Positions 50,601-62,473 of a DNA stretch of 64,000 nt are shown here, piece after piece; position 1 is the stretch's first letter; each line of letters starts with the position of its first letter. The DNA lies in contig OU612073.1 of the NCBI GenBank assembly GCA_914767715.1, forward strand, positions 25,110,001 through 25,174,000, read 5' to 3'. A program made the translations under genes and the position numbers. The notes under the pieces were generated by a model that worked only from the letters and a program-made list of their open reading frames with translations, did no database searches and was not told the origin of the DNA. Origin of the DNA: Membranipora membranacea. Lineage: Eukaryota > Bryozoa > Gymnolaemata > Cheilostomatida > Membraniporidae.

Positions 50601-53600
50601 CTAATCGAACCTACAAACCAAATCAAGAGAATAAATAATAAGATAATTCAGTACATTATAAGTAAAAGTGAATAAAATACCTGCTTGATCATAATTTTAG
50701 TTTTTTCAAGAGTCGATCGTTTTTTTCTTCTTTTTTCTGGCTAGATCCAGTGGTTGGCAGGATACTTGATAGCGATTCATTATTTTAAAATTACCTGAAT
50801 ATAGAAGATTAGAGTCACATGACATGCTTACGGAAAAGTTAATATTTGTGATTGTTTGATATGATCAATTCATCAACAACTGCAATCAAGCAGAAGTGGT
50901 AATTCCCTAATAACATATGCCCATGTCTCATGTGTTTGAAGATGCTAGTTGTATGAAATGAGGGGAAGTAACTCCAAAGTGTCTAGGGTTATGAGGAATG
51001 AACGTTAATTAGATACTCACCCCAGCCGGTACTGAGACCCCTGAAGTAGAGAATCACTAGGAGTATAACAGTGAGAGCCAGAGCTACTGCTGAGTATATG
51101 GCATTAATAAGGAAGGCTATAGCTAGACAGCAGACTAGAGCTATTACACATGTCAATGTGTTAAAGTATTTGAAGGTCGGCCTGAAAAAGAAAAAGCAAT
51201 ATTTAATCTGAGAATCTCCTCGATGTAAGCCTCAACATGTGCCAAAAAAGAACAAGCACAGGAGCAGATTGATATGATTTTGTGTTTGGAAAATGTTAAT
51301 ATGTCATTTTTGCAATGATAACTGTACATGTACATGTACAGTCATGTAAAAGGTATTAGAAGGCAGGTAGTAGGGTTTTGACAGGGAACGCCATTAACAT
51401 ATCATCTAACCTGAAGTTAGGAGCAGAGGCTAGATGCAGAGCCAGACAGGCGAGATTAACTGCAGCATATGATAATAAGAAGAACACAGTCGTCATAGGA
51501 GCGATGGCATTCATAGAACCGATCAGTAATACTCCCTGTAAGAATGAAATAAACCAATAATAAGATATAGACATCATAACAGTATTGTGGTTAGAACTGA
51601 AGCTTAGAGCTGAGTCAACTCACCCCACTGATTTTGCTTCTATCCCGAATTTTGGCCTAAATCTCAGATTAAACAGAAGCCAACATACTTGAGTTGTTAA
51701 TATGATGCACAAAAAAACGCGTTGTTACCCAAATGATTAAAGCAAAGTTTCTTCCTTTCTAAATAAGTTTTTTTAAATATTTTAGTACGCAGCAGAAGAA
51801 CACAAACTTCTCCATCATCATACCTGTACGAGTAACCAGGAGAGAACGACTGCCACCCACGGGTTACCTCCCCTTGTAGTTATTCTGGCTGGTCTTGTGA
51901 AAATCCCTGCAAAACAAACATTGAAACTGATAATATTGTATAAGGAACACTAGAGCATACAATCCATAGCAAAGCCTGCATAAAGAGAAGTTATTCTCTC
52001 ATTGATGTTGTGTAGACAACTCCCAGAATATTGGCTCCAAAAAGAACGATGAAAACCTAATGCACATTATAATTCGCTAAAGCTTGAAGTTAAATTACAA
52101 CAATCCTTCAGCCGGTATACTTACAGAATAAGTCATCTCTAGCGAGAGCTTCGAGTACACGAGAAGCTCCGATTAGATTACCGAGAGCCGCTGACAATGT
52201 GGCGGCGAATATACCGATATAAACAAACCCACTCCATAAGTTCACTTTCTGTAAGAAGTTATAGTCTCCGTGTAACAGCTCTCTATAAATATAGAATTAC
52301 ATCACTGAATGAACTACAAGATGATCCGGATGATGTCGGCTAGCAAAGAAATCTAAGCAAAGCAAACTCAGGCTGTGGTCCTCTTTTGTCCTTAATTAAA
52401 CTCGTAAAGCGTCTTATGGTGGCTCTGGTAGCTTGTGATTAATGAGACTTTAACTACACTACATGAGGAGACAATAACCACTCACATAAATTACCTGGCT
52501 GCTGATCCAGATTCTCTTATCCGATGCATTTCTAGGATACTCAAAATTAATTTGAGTTTGAGTTTTAACTAATGTCGGGACTTTGCCTAGCAGTTATTCC
52601 AAATTTGGGGTTGAGTATACAGCCTAACCTGTTATATGTAGTAACCAAAGCACAGCGGATGTGACTAGCTTCAAGCCTTTATTGAAATGATTTGATACCG
52701 TTATTGAATGAACTTACTTTGTTGATGAAGCCGCCACAAAGAATGTAAGTACAATGTACATACAGAAAGTAAATACAACTCCCATAATAGTACCTTTAGG
52801 TATAGCTTTACTAGGACTCTTCAGTTCACCTATAAAACCAAATCATGTTAGGGGTGAAAGGAATGTTTGAGAGAAGAAGAACCGCAGATCTTTGTTTTCT
52901 TGATGAGGAAAGAAGATGGAACTCATTCATGACAACTTATAAAAGCTTGTTGGACTGATCAGGCAAATAAAGCTGGCAATGAGTTCATAGCATATTTCAG
53001 AGGTACCTAAAAGTTCTATAAGTTCCATAAAAGTGCTATTAAAGTTATTTAATTTTTCCATATAAAAATGCAAAACAGGAATCTTAGACCAGACCAGATC
53101 ACTTATCTCCGTACCTGACATATTAGCACCATTCATAATACCCGTAACTCCGGAGAATAGGACAGAAAACACAACAAAGTAGTTGAGTTTGTCTCTTGTT
53201 GTGTAGTCTTTTGTGTAGCTGTCTGTAAAATAAGGAGCAGGCATCAGGGTGGTGACAAAAATTAGCATAATACAGACAATCTTCTATCAAACAGTTTGCA
53301 TATCTTAAATTTAGTTTCCAACTATAGTGAATTACCTGTCGGCAATATGTGGACTGTATACTAATACAGAGCTGTCACGGGTGTAGTAGTCGTGAGTAAT
53401 GATAGGATTAGGCCTATATTATTATTTATTTAAAGTTATTTTGTGTCTTCCTTGATATCTAAGAACGTGTCAATATATCATAACATATCATCTTGACAAT
53501 CTTCATACCTTTAAAATTGTTGGTAAATGTTTTCATGTCTAGTCCTGTGTATTTGCCGTATAAGTAGAAGGCCGTCCCGTTAGTGAGATGAGTCTCGTTA

Positions 53601-56600
53601 GGTCCGTGGTACGTCTGCCCGCACGTAGCGTTGAGATCGTGATATATTTTTCTGTCGTAGGCATTGATGTTATCACAAGGGAGACGAACCTCTACTACTG
53701 AGCTCTTAGCCACAGTGCTCACCAGTACTGATAATATACACACTGTCACTGTCTGATAAATATAAGTCAAGGATAGGTCAATGCAGCTTAAAAGAGTCCT
53801 TATGTTCTTATAATTATTTAGTAATTCCATATCTGCTCTGCATTAGACCAGCTATATGGATAGTCTCTCAATATAATCATATGTTACACGTCTTGCAGTT
53901 TGCACCAAAGTTTTGAGTTTTACAGTCATCTCATTTGGTATCCGATTCCACAGCTGTGTTACCTATTCTGTAGTATACATATATATAAATATATATATAT
54001 ATATAAATATATATTTTTTCTTACCTTAATGATTAACAAGATAGCTGGGGGTTCCCATATAGGAGGGGGCGACTATTACGCGATTTCCTGGTTAACCCCC
54101 AATAAGTTAGAAATAAACATTTAAGTAAGTACAGTAAGTTGATGGAGAACAGCATGGGCAGGGCAAGAACTTTATAGGAGGAAATTCGGCCTCAATACTT
54201 TAGAAAAGGCTGAAAATTTAGCACCAAAGGAGAGGAGTTTATAACGGAACTCCCTTTCGCCAAATACACAGCCCAACAAAGTATCAGTTACGTTTAATAT
54301 AACTTAAGTAGGCATCTGATTTCCACCTGCCGTGAACCTGTATCTGAGCTGCGGTCCATCCTCTCTTTCTATATATATATATAACACAAAGTCTTACCAG
54401 TAGAATAACAGACGAGGTTTTAGCAAACATCTGAGCTCCTATCATACACACAGCCAGACATACTATTAATACTACTGTGCCATAAGCGTAATCATACCAC
54501 TGTCCAGTGGGTAAGGGCTTCCCTGTAATATAAATATTTCATAGCTAGAAAACAAAATGCCAGAGATAAAATAGCGTGAACACAACACATGAGACCAACA
54601 TTAGCCTTGCCACGCAACAACTCAAGCTAAAAAGTGTGCTGGGTTGAGTGTTTATTTATATGAGAGTTTATTTTCTAAGATCTGTTTGCTCAGAGGGCTA
54701 TTACGAGAGTGTTGACCGACCAATGAACTCGCCAATCAGCTTATCATGAGTCAGGAGGGGTCAATAACTAACTACACTACACCACAGTAGATCCATCGGC
54801 CAACAAAACAACACAACAGGGCATCTGTCGGCTCATCAACACAGGGTATCCATCGATAACTAAGGACAAAAATGCCACAAAGGCCAACAACATCACTGAG
54901 GGCAATGGCTAATAGTACATCTACTGTACGATCATCGTCCTAGCATCTATCCTTGCTGAATACACAGTCTAAGTGCTTAGATGGTTATTTCAGGCCTCTT
55001 GGCTTCCAAACACAACAGTTGAAAAAGTCTATGCGAAAAGAGCGAATACCCAGATTTGCTATACTGCACTAATTGCCCTTTATCAGCCCATATCATGTAG
55101 CATGACACTTTGAGGTCTGCATATCAGATTATTTATTAACCAAGGAAATAACCACTCATTTTAATCGTCATATGAATCATCTCTTCCTGGGATGGATTAA
55201 GTTGTAGCAGAGACTATGGATCTATTATCTATAGTCTCTGGTTGTAGTACTTTTCCCTGTAGCATGAAAAGTAAATGTAGAGTAGAGTGATTTGACATCT
55301 CTCCAGAGATTAGGAGGCAGTACAGTAATAATATCAAACATACTCACCTGGCTCGAGACCGCCCGGGGAGCCAAGAGCATCAGTGATTCCCTCCACAAAG
55401 CCTGAGGTATACACCGCACACGAGAATACATTAGCTAAGAAGAATAGTAGTCCTATACTTCCTCCAAACTCTGGTCCTAGAGCTCTACTTATCATATCTA
55501 TGTAGGCTATCAGTCAGGGAAACTTTAGATTATATCTTGAAATTCTTTGAGATAACAATTGAAAGTGGATTAAAAAACAAATTTGAAGGTGCTTGCTATA
55601 AATAGGCTTACTAGCAGTACAATCGCCCCTCTCAATATAAAGTGACAAGTAACATTTGCTGAGGTTATCGACATTTTTCACTGACCAAGTGCATAGACTG
55701 GCCTGGCAGTAGGATTTTCCTGTATAACATCCGTTGAAAATGTTTTTCATAGGGTGCATATTGAATTGCTCCCCTCAATCCAGCTAGAACTGAGGCAGAT
55801 TAAATAGACTAGATGTAGTTTGTACAGAGCCTTTACTTATGAGAGTCACTTGTAATGCCTTACATCCATTGTGTACTGTGAACATAAGGAGGAAATTTTG
55901 TCAAAATTCAATTCAATCACTTGACATAGGTGGTTGAAAAGGGAAGTCATCACCATGTTTACTCATGATAAAAAGTGTGCAAGCGTGAAAGACAAACAAC
56001 AAAGGATAGAATATAAGTGATAGAGGCAGGTACAATTATTCATTGAATCTACTGATAATATCACAGGGTAGGGTTATACCAGAGACTAAAGAGATATATA
56101 TCTATAGTCTCTGGTGATATCTTATCCTTCCTCTGAGAAGTTATAAGATCTGTATCCAGACAAGTTTGTATACATGTGCGGACAATCACAGTGACCACAT
56201 GATTCACACTGCGGCTGAGGGCAGTCAGAACTCAGAACTCTCACAAGCTCATCCTGACATTATTATGTCACTTATCTGATGGTCAGTAACTTTTTTATGA
56301 ATAGGAGACGAGACCAAAGTCTGTAAGAGGTCAATGACTACAATTATCTTTATCTAAAAGTACCTTGTACTGAATCTCTCAAAGCGAGTGCCTGGATAAT
56401 ACATCTCGTCCCCTTATAAAAAACTGTGTGGCGTTTATGACGCTGACTAATATTTTTTTGTTGAGCAAAGACAAACCCATTTTTCTCTGAGACAATCAGT
56501 CTCAAAGGAAATGGAAAGCATGTGTTCAAAGCTTCATAGTCTTATGGTCACGTATTACAGAGCCCTTATGGTCACGTATTACAGAGCCCTTATGGTCACG

Positions 56601-59051
56601 TATTACAGAGCCCTTATGGTCACGTATCACAGAGCCCTTATGGTCACGTATTACAGAGCCCTTATCAAGTTCCCTGAGACAATTTTGATGGTACTTTTGA
56701 GTGATTGGACCAATAGAATATTTAACATTATATTCAGCTTTCCGATGCCCGATGATGCCCGATTGCGACCTTTGCATATGGCGTTGTAAGATGATAATTA
56801 AACAATTTAGCCACTCTCAGTTTCTTGCCCGCTCAGATAGCGACAATGGAATGTTGTGAGATTTACTGTGAGTATGTAAAAGATGAAGACAAAAGGATAC
56901 AGTAGGCACCGCCTCCCTCCACCGCTCCGTTAGTAGAGATAGCACAGATAGATAGCACTGTGAATATAAGTATAGTATAGGCTAATATAAACTGTGATAG
57001 TGCCTCCCATAATCCTGCCTGTCCTATCACAAACCCTGTAAAAACCAAGCAAGATACCGTTATTATAGTGTAAAAAGCTTTGTGAAAGGTCTGGGAAGGG
57101 AAAATTAACTAATTGTAAGTGTACTTTTATTTATACCAATCATAGCTCGCACATTCGAAGCTCACAAAAACAAAGTTTCCTTTCAAATTTGTTGAACGTC
57201 TGTTGAACAACATTTACACAAGAAAGGCGGGGTTATGAAATCCTTAGGCATAAGATGATTGTCAATGCTTTTGGGAATCAAGTCTCCATTTCTTCCTTTT
57301 ACAGTATTGATGAATACAAGTTATTGTCTCCTAGTAAACACAGTATTTCCCTGAACAGATATTCTATTGAGTGTAGATAATTACTACACCCAAAGGATGG
57401 CACATTCTGGCCCTCTTTATGTTCTGTATGATCCAAAGCAATTATGAATGCTAAATCCATAAGCCGCATGGCAACAACTAGGTTTACTGATTTAATCTTT
57501 AAGCCAAAAATCAAAATTGAGATTTATCAATTGACTCAGTGACTCATAATCACAGAACTTACCCCTAGCTGACCTTATCATCAAATTAGTGTGGCAAGAC
57601 GGAAACTGATTGACATAGGTCAACTATTGTGTAAAATGAAAGTTTTTTTAGTAAAATTTTGGTTGATTCATTGAGGCAATGCAAATCAAAAAAATACAGA
57701 CTACCACTGAGAGGCAGACACATCGGTTGGTTGGTTTATTTTGTCACAAACATTAGGTATGCTGCGAGATTGAGTGTTAATACTGTTACCTGAGTAGGGA
57801 ATAACAAAAAGAAATATATAAAATGAGTGAAGTAGTCTGACTTCTAGTGAATTAAAAAACATCTTGTAATATTAAAATCAAATGTCTGAGGAAGGAGTCT
57901 TTCCCCCAGGCAGTTCTGCATTTAAGGCTTCGATATCTGCCTGAGGGGAGTTTTTGAAGAAAATCGTTTAAAAACATCCAGACTTCAATAAAACTCATAG
58001 ATGTCCGTACTGTTAGAAACAGGAGGTATTTTCATTACATTGGCTCGGATGCACCATGTTTACTTCCTGCATAAACCTGTACTCTCTGAACAAGGAGGAC
58101 AATCTCCTCGCTCCAACTCACTCAAAGCTGACCCTAAATGTGACTGACAAGCTTTATTGGCCTGACTCTGAACTAACATTGCAGGATTTGAATAGCTAAT
58201 AGCTGAGACTGACTTTGCGCAATGCATAAACATACAAACATGAGGAAATTAGGAAGGACATTTTTGTTATCTACATCTGCACCCAATGATAAAGTAGAGA
58301 TTCTTCAAATAACCCTATACTGTCTAATTCAGAGGCCTGTTAAGATATCGCAAATATTTCACCTTTTCCCTACAGCTAGTCACAACATGAGGAGCCTAGC
58401 TAGGCGATGACAGGAAACAAAAATGGACTAGACTTGTGGACGCGACATGGAAAATAGTAGGCTACAGATACAGGCAGAAGAAAAGCCAACCATGAGCACC
58501 TGGGGCTCAGTTAGGCCAAGACCATTTCACCTCTTGACTCGGTCTATTTGTGCAGTAGGTTTGGGCTTGCAACCATGTAATTTGCTTACATGTTCAGAAT
58601 CACCCATTTTGGCGGTTGATCCTGAACATACACAACATTGCAGGCTTGCAAGCCCCAGGAGCCCATGTAGCTACTGCTCCATGAACTAGACCAAAAAGCG
58701 TTGAGAATATAACTTTAAATGATTATATCCATATATCTGTTGTCTTGTTTTTAGTATAACTAAATTACTAACTCAGTACATACCAAGCCTGAGAAACACT
58801 GTTGTACTGAATTGTGAGAGAGCTACAGGTACAAATACTCCAAAGAATGTATTGAGAACCCTGACAGAAGAAACATCAACAGTCTCTGATTCTTCCTGCA
58901 CTGAAACGTCAGCCAAATTCCTACTCAAGCTTCTGATTAACAGAGGCTGTCTGTCATCACTGACTGGTTCAGGAGCATAGCCATCTATTTTATGAAGTTC
59001 TTCAGGTGTAGTATTACCAGCATTCATCATGTCAGATATATTATCAGCCAT
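35611..59051 (-). CDS. SLC12A9: SLC12A9-like (CIP1) cation-chloride cotransporter family protein
   Basis: Seventeen coding exons in transcript order: 59051-58784, 57035-56901, 55497-55348, 54522-54398, 53752-53509, 53222-53115, 52829-52718, 52282-52125, 51906-51824, 51535-51411, 51181-51021, 50610-50336, 49936-49767, 38185-37991, 37681-37518, 36825-36643, 35795-35611. They total 2841 nt (946 residues; human about 914), all junctions phase-consistent. Landmarks: TM1 ([18 protein letters not shown]); [33 protein letters not shown]; a large extracellular loop with N-glycosylation sequons NAT, NET and [57 protein letters not shown]; and the terminal [12 protein letters not shown], very close to the human tail. 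SLC12A9 is the divergent member of the family, with unsettled transport activity. The 11.6-kb intron 38186-49766 is almost wholly satellite. A second pair of first exons lies upstream. Confidence 0.93.
36275..36490 (+). mobile_element. tRNA-derived SINE
   Basis: A tRNA-like head carries a box A (TAGCTCAGTTGG at 36286) and a box B (GGATCCGAATCC at 36348), spaced further apart than in a functional tRNA. A GC-rich body follows, including CAGGTGTGCTCCGACCTGCC and CTCAGTCCTCGGATGGAGAC. It sits in the last intron of SLC12A9, on the opposite strand. The exact ends and any target-site duplication are unclear. Confidence 0.7.
36617..36652. repeat. 18-bp tandem duplication containing the splice donor
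   Basis: Two copies of atactaacctttgacata straddle the 3' edge of the SLC12A9 exon 36825-36643. Each carries the same donor (AAAG before GTTAGT on the minus strand). Using the outer donor would add 18 nt but put TAG in frame at once, so only the inner donor gives full-length protein. Confidence 0.85.
37203..37257. repeat. 15-bp tandem repeat
   Basis: Three copies of agatatatgtacaca in an SLC12A9 intron. Confidence 0.8.
37411..37520. repeat. 31-bp tandem repeat copying a splice donor
   Basis: Units at 37411, 37442 and 37473, plus two shortened ones, run up to the end of the SLC12A9 exon 37681-37518. Every unit holds, on the minus strand, GCTA followed by GTAAGTAAGG, the same sequence as the true exon edge and donor. 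Several intact donor copies therefore lie in series just inside the intron. Confidence 0.85.
38179..49605. repeat. 54-bp satellite array, about 211.6 units
   Basis: The monomer begins AACCACTACAGTATACAGAA and ends CATAGAGCTTACTA. The first unit starts at about 38181 and the last, truncated one at 49575, exactly 211 x 54 bp away, so there is no net insertion or deletion over 11.4 kb. Variation is restricted to a few sites: ACTACAG or ACTTCAG; CATAGAG or CATACAT; TACTAAACC or TACTTAACC; and rare single changes (ACTCATATA at 42631, 43873 and 46141; ACTAACATA at about 40147). The array fills the SLC12A9 intron 38186-49766 and overlaps the first bases of the exon at 38185. Because 54 is a multiple of three, monomers stay open over several units on both strands, but the common variants introduce stops. 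Confidence 0.97.
55208..55241. repeat. Short palindromic insertion with possible target-site duplication
   Basis: An imperfect hairpin with agagacta and tagtctct arms around TGGATCTATTATCTA, flanked on both sides by gttgtag. It lies in an SLC12A9 intron. Confidence 0.5.
56079..56116. repeat. Short palindrome related to the one at 55208
   Basis: Same arm sequence (ccagagacta and tagtctctgg) around an AT-rich centre, in the next SLC12A9 intron upstream. Two hairpins with the same ends within 1 kb suggest a small dispersed foldback repeat. Confidence 0.5.
56541..56665. repeat. 24-bp minisatellite, five units
   Basis: Five tandem copies of a 24-bp unit starting cttatggtcacgtattacag, with one substitution in the fourth copy, in the SLC12A9 intron just beyond the exon 57035-56901. 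It is open on both strands because 24 is a multiple of three; I see no gene. Confidence 0.9.
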
Positions 59052-61187
59052 CCCCACCAAACACTCAGAGACATATGCCGACTATGACTAAGGTACTGTT
59101 AAGGCAGTTCTTTCTGCAAATGTGAAGTCGCTTAGCTCTTGAAGCAACTTGTGTGGTGCTAATTCCAAAGTTTCAGGTTTCCCAGTGTTATGGTCCAGTT
59201 TTTGACCCAATATAGAGAGCCACACTTGTTTTTATTGGTTTGTTCAACCATTTTCGGTCGAGCCAGTGGTCCAATATAATGGAGTTAAGTATGGTGCTAG
59301 AATTGATCTTAGTCACATGAGAATCACATGACCAATTAAAACCAGGTGTTTTCCTTTTGGTTTTCCTTACATTACTATAGGGTCAAGCCTGTTTTGAGAG
59401 CCAATGACAATGAGATTAGTGAAAATAGAACAGTCAGCTAGAAAATGATTTAATTGCTGAATATCAGCTGAATTAATAATATTAAGTGAATGCCGAATAT
59501 ACATACATCCAGATGCCATATAAACTGTTTGGGTAATAGCAATAGCAATAGGAAGGAGCACGGCGTTACTCACTCCTTGGTTATAGTGAGGGTCTGTGCC
59601 CACTGTCTTTAGTATTGCAAATTTAAAATTAATCAGCATTGCCATGATCGGTTACATACCATCCGATCAGACACAAATAACAGCCAGAAAATATAGTGTA
59701 CACGTTCTGGTAACCATGCCACTTGAAAATTGGAACTGAAGTCTGAGAGATATTGTGCACAAATTAAATAATGGAAGTTTAAAAGCTTCCAAAACAGAAT
59801 AAATACCCTGTGCAATTTTCATATTAGATATATTTGATTATTTTAGGTGCTCACATTAGCTAAACTCTGTCGCAATATCAATTCTGCTAAAGATATATAC
59901 AAAGACAAATAAAATGATGCATGCAGTGTGACATTATATTTTATGCAACTGAGTTTTATGCTAAGATGACAATCGAATAGAGAATGAAGAGAGCCATTTG
60001 GAACGAAACTCACCGTCAGCTGAAACATGAAGAGTTCATGTCAATGGCAGCTTGTTATATGATTATTATCATTCTATTGAATAAACAAATAGATCTGTAA
60101 GACACTGTCTGTTCAAATTCTTCTAGTCAATAATATACAATAAACACACATTAAATAATTAGTTTTCCTTGTCAAACCCTGGTCAAACTAACCAAAAGAA
60201 ATATTACTTTTATTTACAGTAGAGCTAAAATTTTTTTGGCATTGTTGTTATAATTACCATCACTGTTGGACCTGATACAATACAACCATTGCTTATTGGG
60301 GGATATCTTAATGTTGTTTTGAGATAATTCAGAATAAGACATATAGGATGTAAATCGCTCGGTGCTAAGCAGTGTCAATTTGTCATACCATCTTTACAGC
60401 AATGACTTCTTATTGGGCTAGTTATTCATTGCGTGCATAAGTCAGGTTTTGCCCATGGACATCACTGAAAAATTATCTCTAGTCGACTCAAAGATATTCC
60501 ACTAGTTTTCACAAACTACCATATAACACAATACAGCCTGCTCAGTAAATATGTGGTCAAGAAAATCTTTTCTGATCCATTGTTGTTGCAATTTGTTTTT
60601 GCCAACCTCTTTTTATGAAATTTTTTGTTTTATTATGCTTCATATGGTTTATATCACCTTTTACGAATTTTAGCAGCGAAAAAAATAAATCAATCCATTA
60701 GAGAGTTGTCCTAAACTGGTAACATAAGGATACAACTCCCAATATTTATCTAGGAAATACACGTTTACAGACACATCGCAATCACCGCCAGCCATTGCAA
60801 GTGCATGTAGGGTTTTGTGAGTAACCGCCTACAACCCTGCAAATGGCTTCCCATGTTCAATTGAGGGCTGGCAGTGACTGCAACCAATATGGGGTGCGAC
60901 CATCAAAGATCGGTATCAAGCTCCATGGGGTAGCACAGATACCAAGCAACAGTCATCCTGACTAAGATTCGTAAGTGTGACTTGGTGGCACCAGTTTTAG
61001 AACCTCCGCCTAATAACAGAATGCCACTAAATGGGTTCAGTTTGGAGCACTAGGCAATTCATGCTCTGGTTGGATGCAGCAGTGAGAACTTAACGGAAGT
61101 TATTGAATTACCTGTACGAATTGTAAGTTATGGAGATATGTTACCCGTTAGTAATGGAGTTATGTTACCTGCAAGTTATGGAGTTAC
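59052..61187. other. Region between the two alternative SLC12A9 first exons
   Basis: Probably the promoter of the inner first exon (59051) and intron of the outer form. Minus-strand open frames at 59367-59645, 59633-59815 and 59843-60028 have no splice context or motif. It also contains the decayed palindrome at about 60787-60872. Confidence 0.45.
60787..60872. repeat. Decayed copy of the palindromic element
   Basis: The right half (ACCGCCTAC ... GCAAATGGC ... TTGAGGGCTGGC) aligns with the right arm of the palindrome at 22969-23070, and the left half (GCCATTGCAAGTGCATGTAG) is a shortened, mutated left arm. Many differences are CpG-to-TpG/CpA type. Confidence 0.55.
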
Positions 61188-61195
61188 CTGTACGT
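61105..61195. repeat. Degenerate repeat copying the donor of the outer first exon
   Basis: Short units containing ttacctgtacg or ttacctgcaag recur next to the exon edge at 61188, giving on the minus strand several CAG|GTAA-like donors just inside the intron. Confidence 0.6.
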
Positions 61196-61968
61196 AATAA
61201 GATGGTCGTACTGAATTGTCCGAGTGCCACCGGAGCAAACACTCCACCAAACCAGCCAAGCTTATTCGGATCGTCATACAGGCCATCAGTTCTAAAATAC
61301 AGGGCAGTCAATATCAATCATATCTTATCTTGTCAATGGCATACCTTATTCTCCAGTGAAAATGTGTTGGTGGGCACATAATTAACAGAAAAAAATTCTG
61401 CACCTTGCTTGAATACTGATAATTTTGTGTGGTAAGCAAATACGTTTGTTCGATTCATCATTTTTGCATGTGTATATTGAATACAGTAAGTATGGGCTGA
61501 TGAACAACACTTTTCCGCTTTTCTGCGCACTGACGTAAAGCAATTATTTCCTTCTCTCCGATAGAACAGTTTTGTTCCTGTAGTTGCAGAGGGATATTTA
61601 AGGCGCCTCGATCGATACACTGATTCTTGCAATATTAATATGTCACCTGCTCTGTCTCTCCAACATGTCTCTGATATTTCTACCAAAAGCATCTTTTAGA
61701 CACACACTTCAGTGTCTCCATAAACTTAGTCTGCTTCCGGTTGTGGCATTTAAATGAAAAGTAAAACAACAACTTAAAAATTAGCTGATTTGTCACATCA
61801 GACAAAACCTACAAACTAATGGCTGCGTATTGTTTAGAGGGCAGTCTCTTACCCGATGAGTGACTCCTCATCTTCCCTCCGCCGCTGTATATTCTTAGAG
61901 CTCTGGTAGCTGATAGTGATCCTCGAGGAGATCTCCCTGTCATCTCTGTATGTTGTGCTGGCGGCCAT
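61188..61968 (-). CDS. SLC12A9: Alternative N-terminus of SLC12A9 (two exons)
   Basis: Exons 61968-61853 (ATG to a GTAAGA donor) and 61291-61188 join in phase and end with the same leftover G as the exon at 59051-58784. Either can therefore splice to the shared exon at 57035. The encoded N-terminus (MAASTTYRDDREISSRITIS, later RRREDEESLIG, YDDPNKLGWFGG) differs from the other form, but the TM1 start is clearly homologous: GVFAPVALGQFSTTILLRTG against [20 protein letters not shown]. This form would be 930 residues. Most likely these are alternative promoters arising from a duplicated first exon. A less likely reading is the remnant of a tandemly duplicated gene. Confidence 0.8.
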
Positions 61969-62221
61969 TGCAGAGTCTCATCTACTTCTCTCTGCTGATG
62001 TACACGAGAGAAGATATCTACACTTTATCATAAGTTTGTACAAACCGATCTCGTTGTGCCTTGTCGGGTTAGTATTTGTGATCTTTGCTTTGCACTATCT
62101 ATGTTACTCGCTATCAGCTAAAGATAACAAGTGTGAAATTTGTACCGGGTTCGGGTGCCTTTATGTTATCTCTTGTAACTTTCGGCGATAAATTTAGAAT
62201 AAAGTGATACACAATATCAAC

Positions 62222-62473
62222 ATGGGCTTACGACTTCTTGACTGGCTTTTCACAATACATTATGATGATATTCCGGACACACAAACAGTCTCCACCGCGT
62301 TCCCAGAGGGTTTCCCGGAAATCTTCTCTGAGGGTTCCCCAGAGGATGTGTCTAAGCCAGCCGTACACTTATCACTGTATAGAAGGAGCTTGACCTCACA
62401 TATACATCATCAGATATACAGATGGTACTGTTATATTCCAGCTCATTGTGGTATTGAAACACAGACAGATTAG
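62222..62473 (+). CDS. Hypothetical small open reading frame
   Basis: 83 codons, single exon, starting in a reasonable context (TCAACATGG) head-to-head with the outer SLC12A9 first exon. It begins GLRLLDWLFTIHYDDIPDTQ, has an FPEGFPEIFSEGSPED acidic repeat, and ends CGIETQTD. No family recognised. The frame just upstream (61916-62191 plus) overlaps the SLC12A9 exon antisense and has a hydrophobic segment; I do not join the two. It may be a real micro-ORF or chance. Confidence 0.3.
   Translation: MGLRLLDWLFTIHYDDIPDTQTVSTAFPEGFPEIFSEGSPEDVSKPAVHLSLYRRSLTSHIHHQIYRWYCYIPAHCGIETQTD

Noticed and set aside
59367-60028. Several minus-strand frames between the SLC12A9 first exons
   Set aside because: No motifs, no consistent splice phases with SLC12A9, and composition like AT-rich noncoding DNA.
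61916-62191. Plus-strand frame with a hydrophobic segment
   Set aside because: It overlaps the outer SLC12A9 first exon antisense, whose coding reading and splice phase are better supported.
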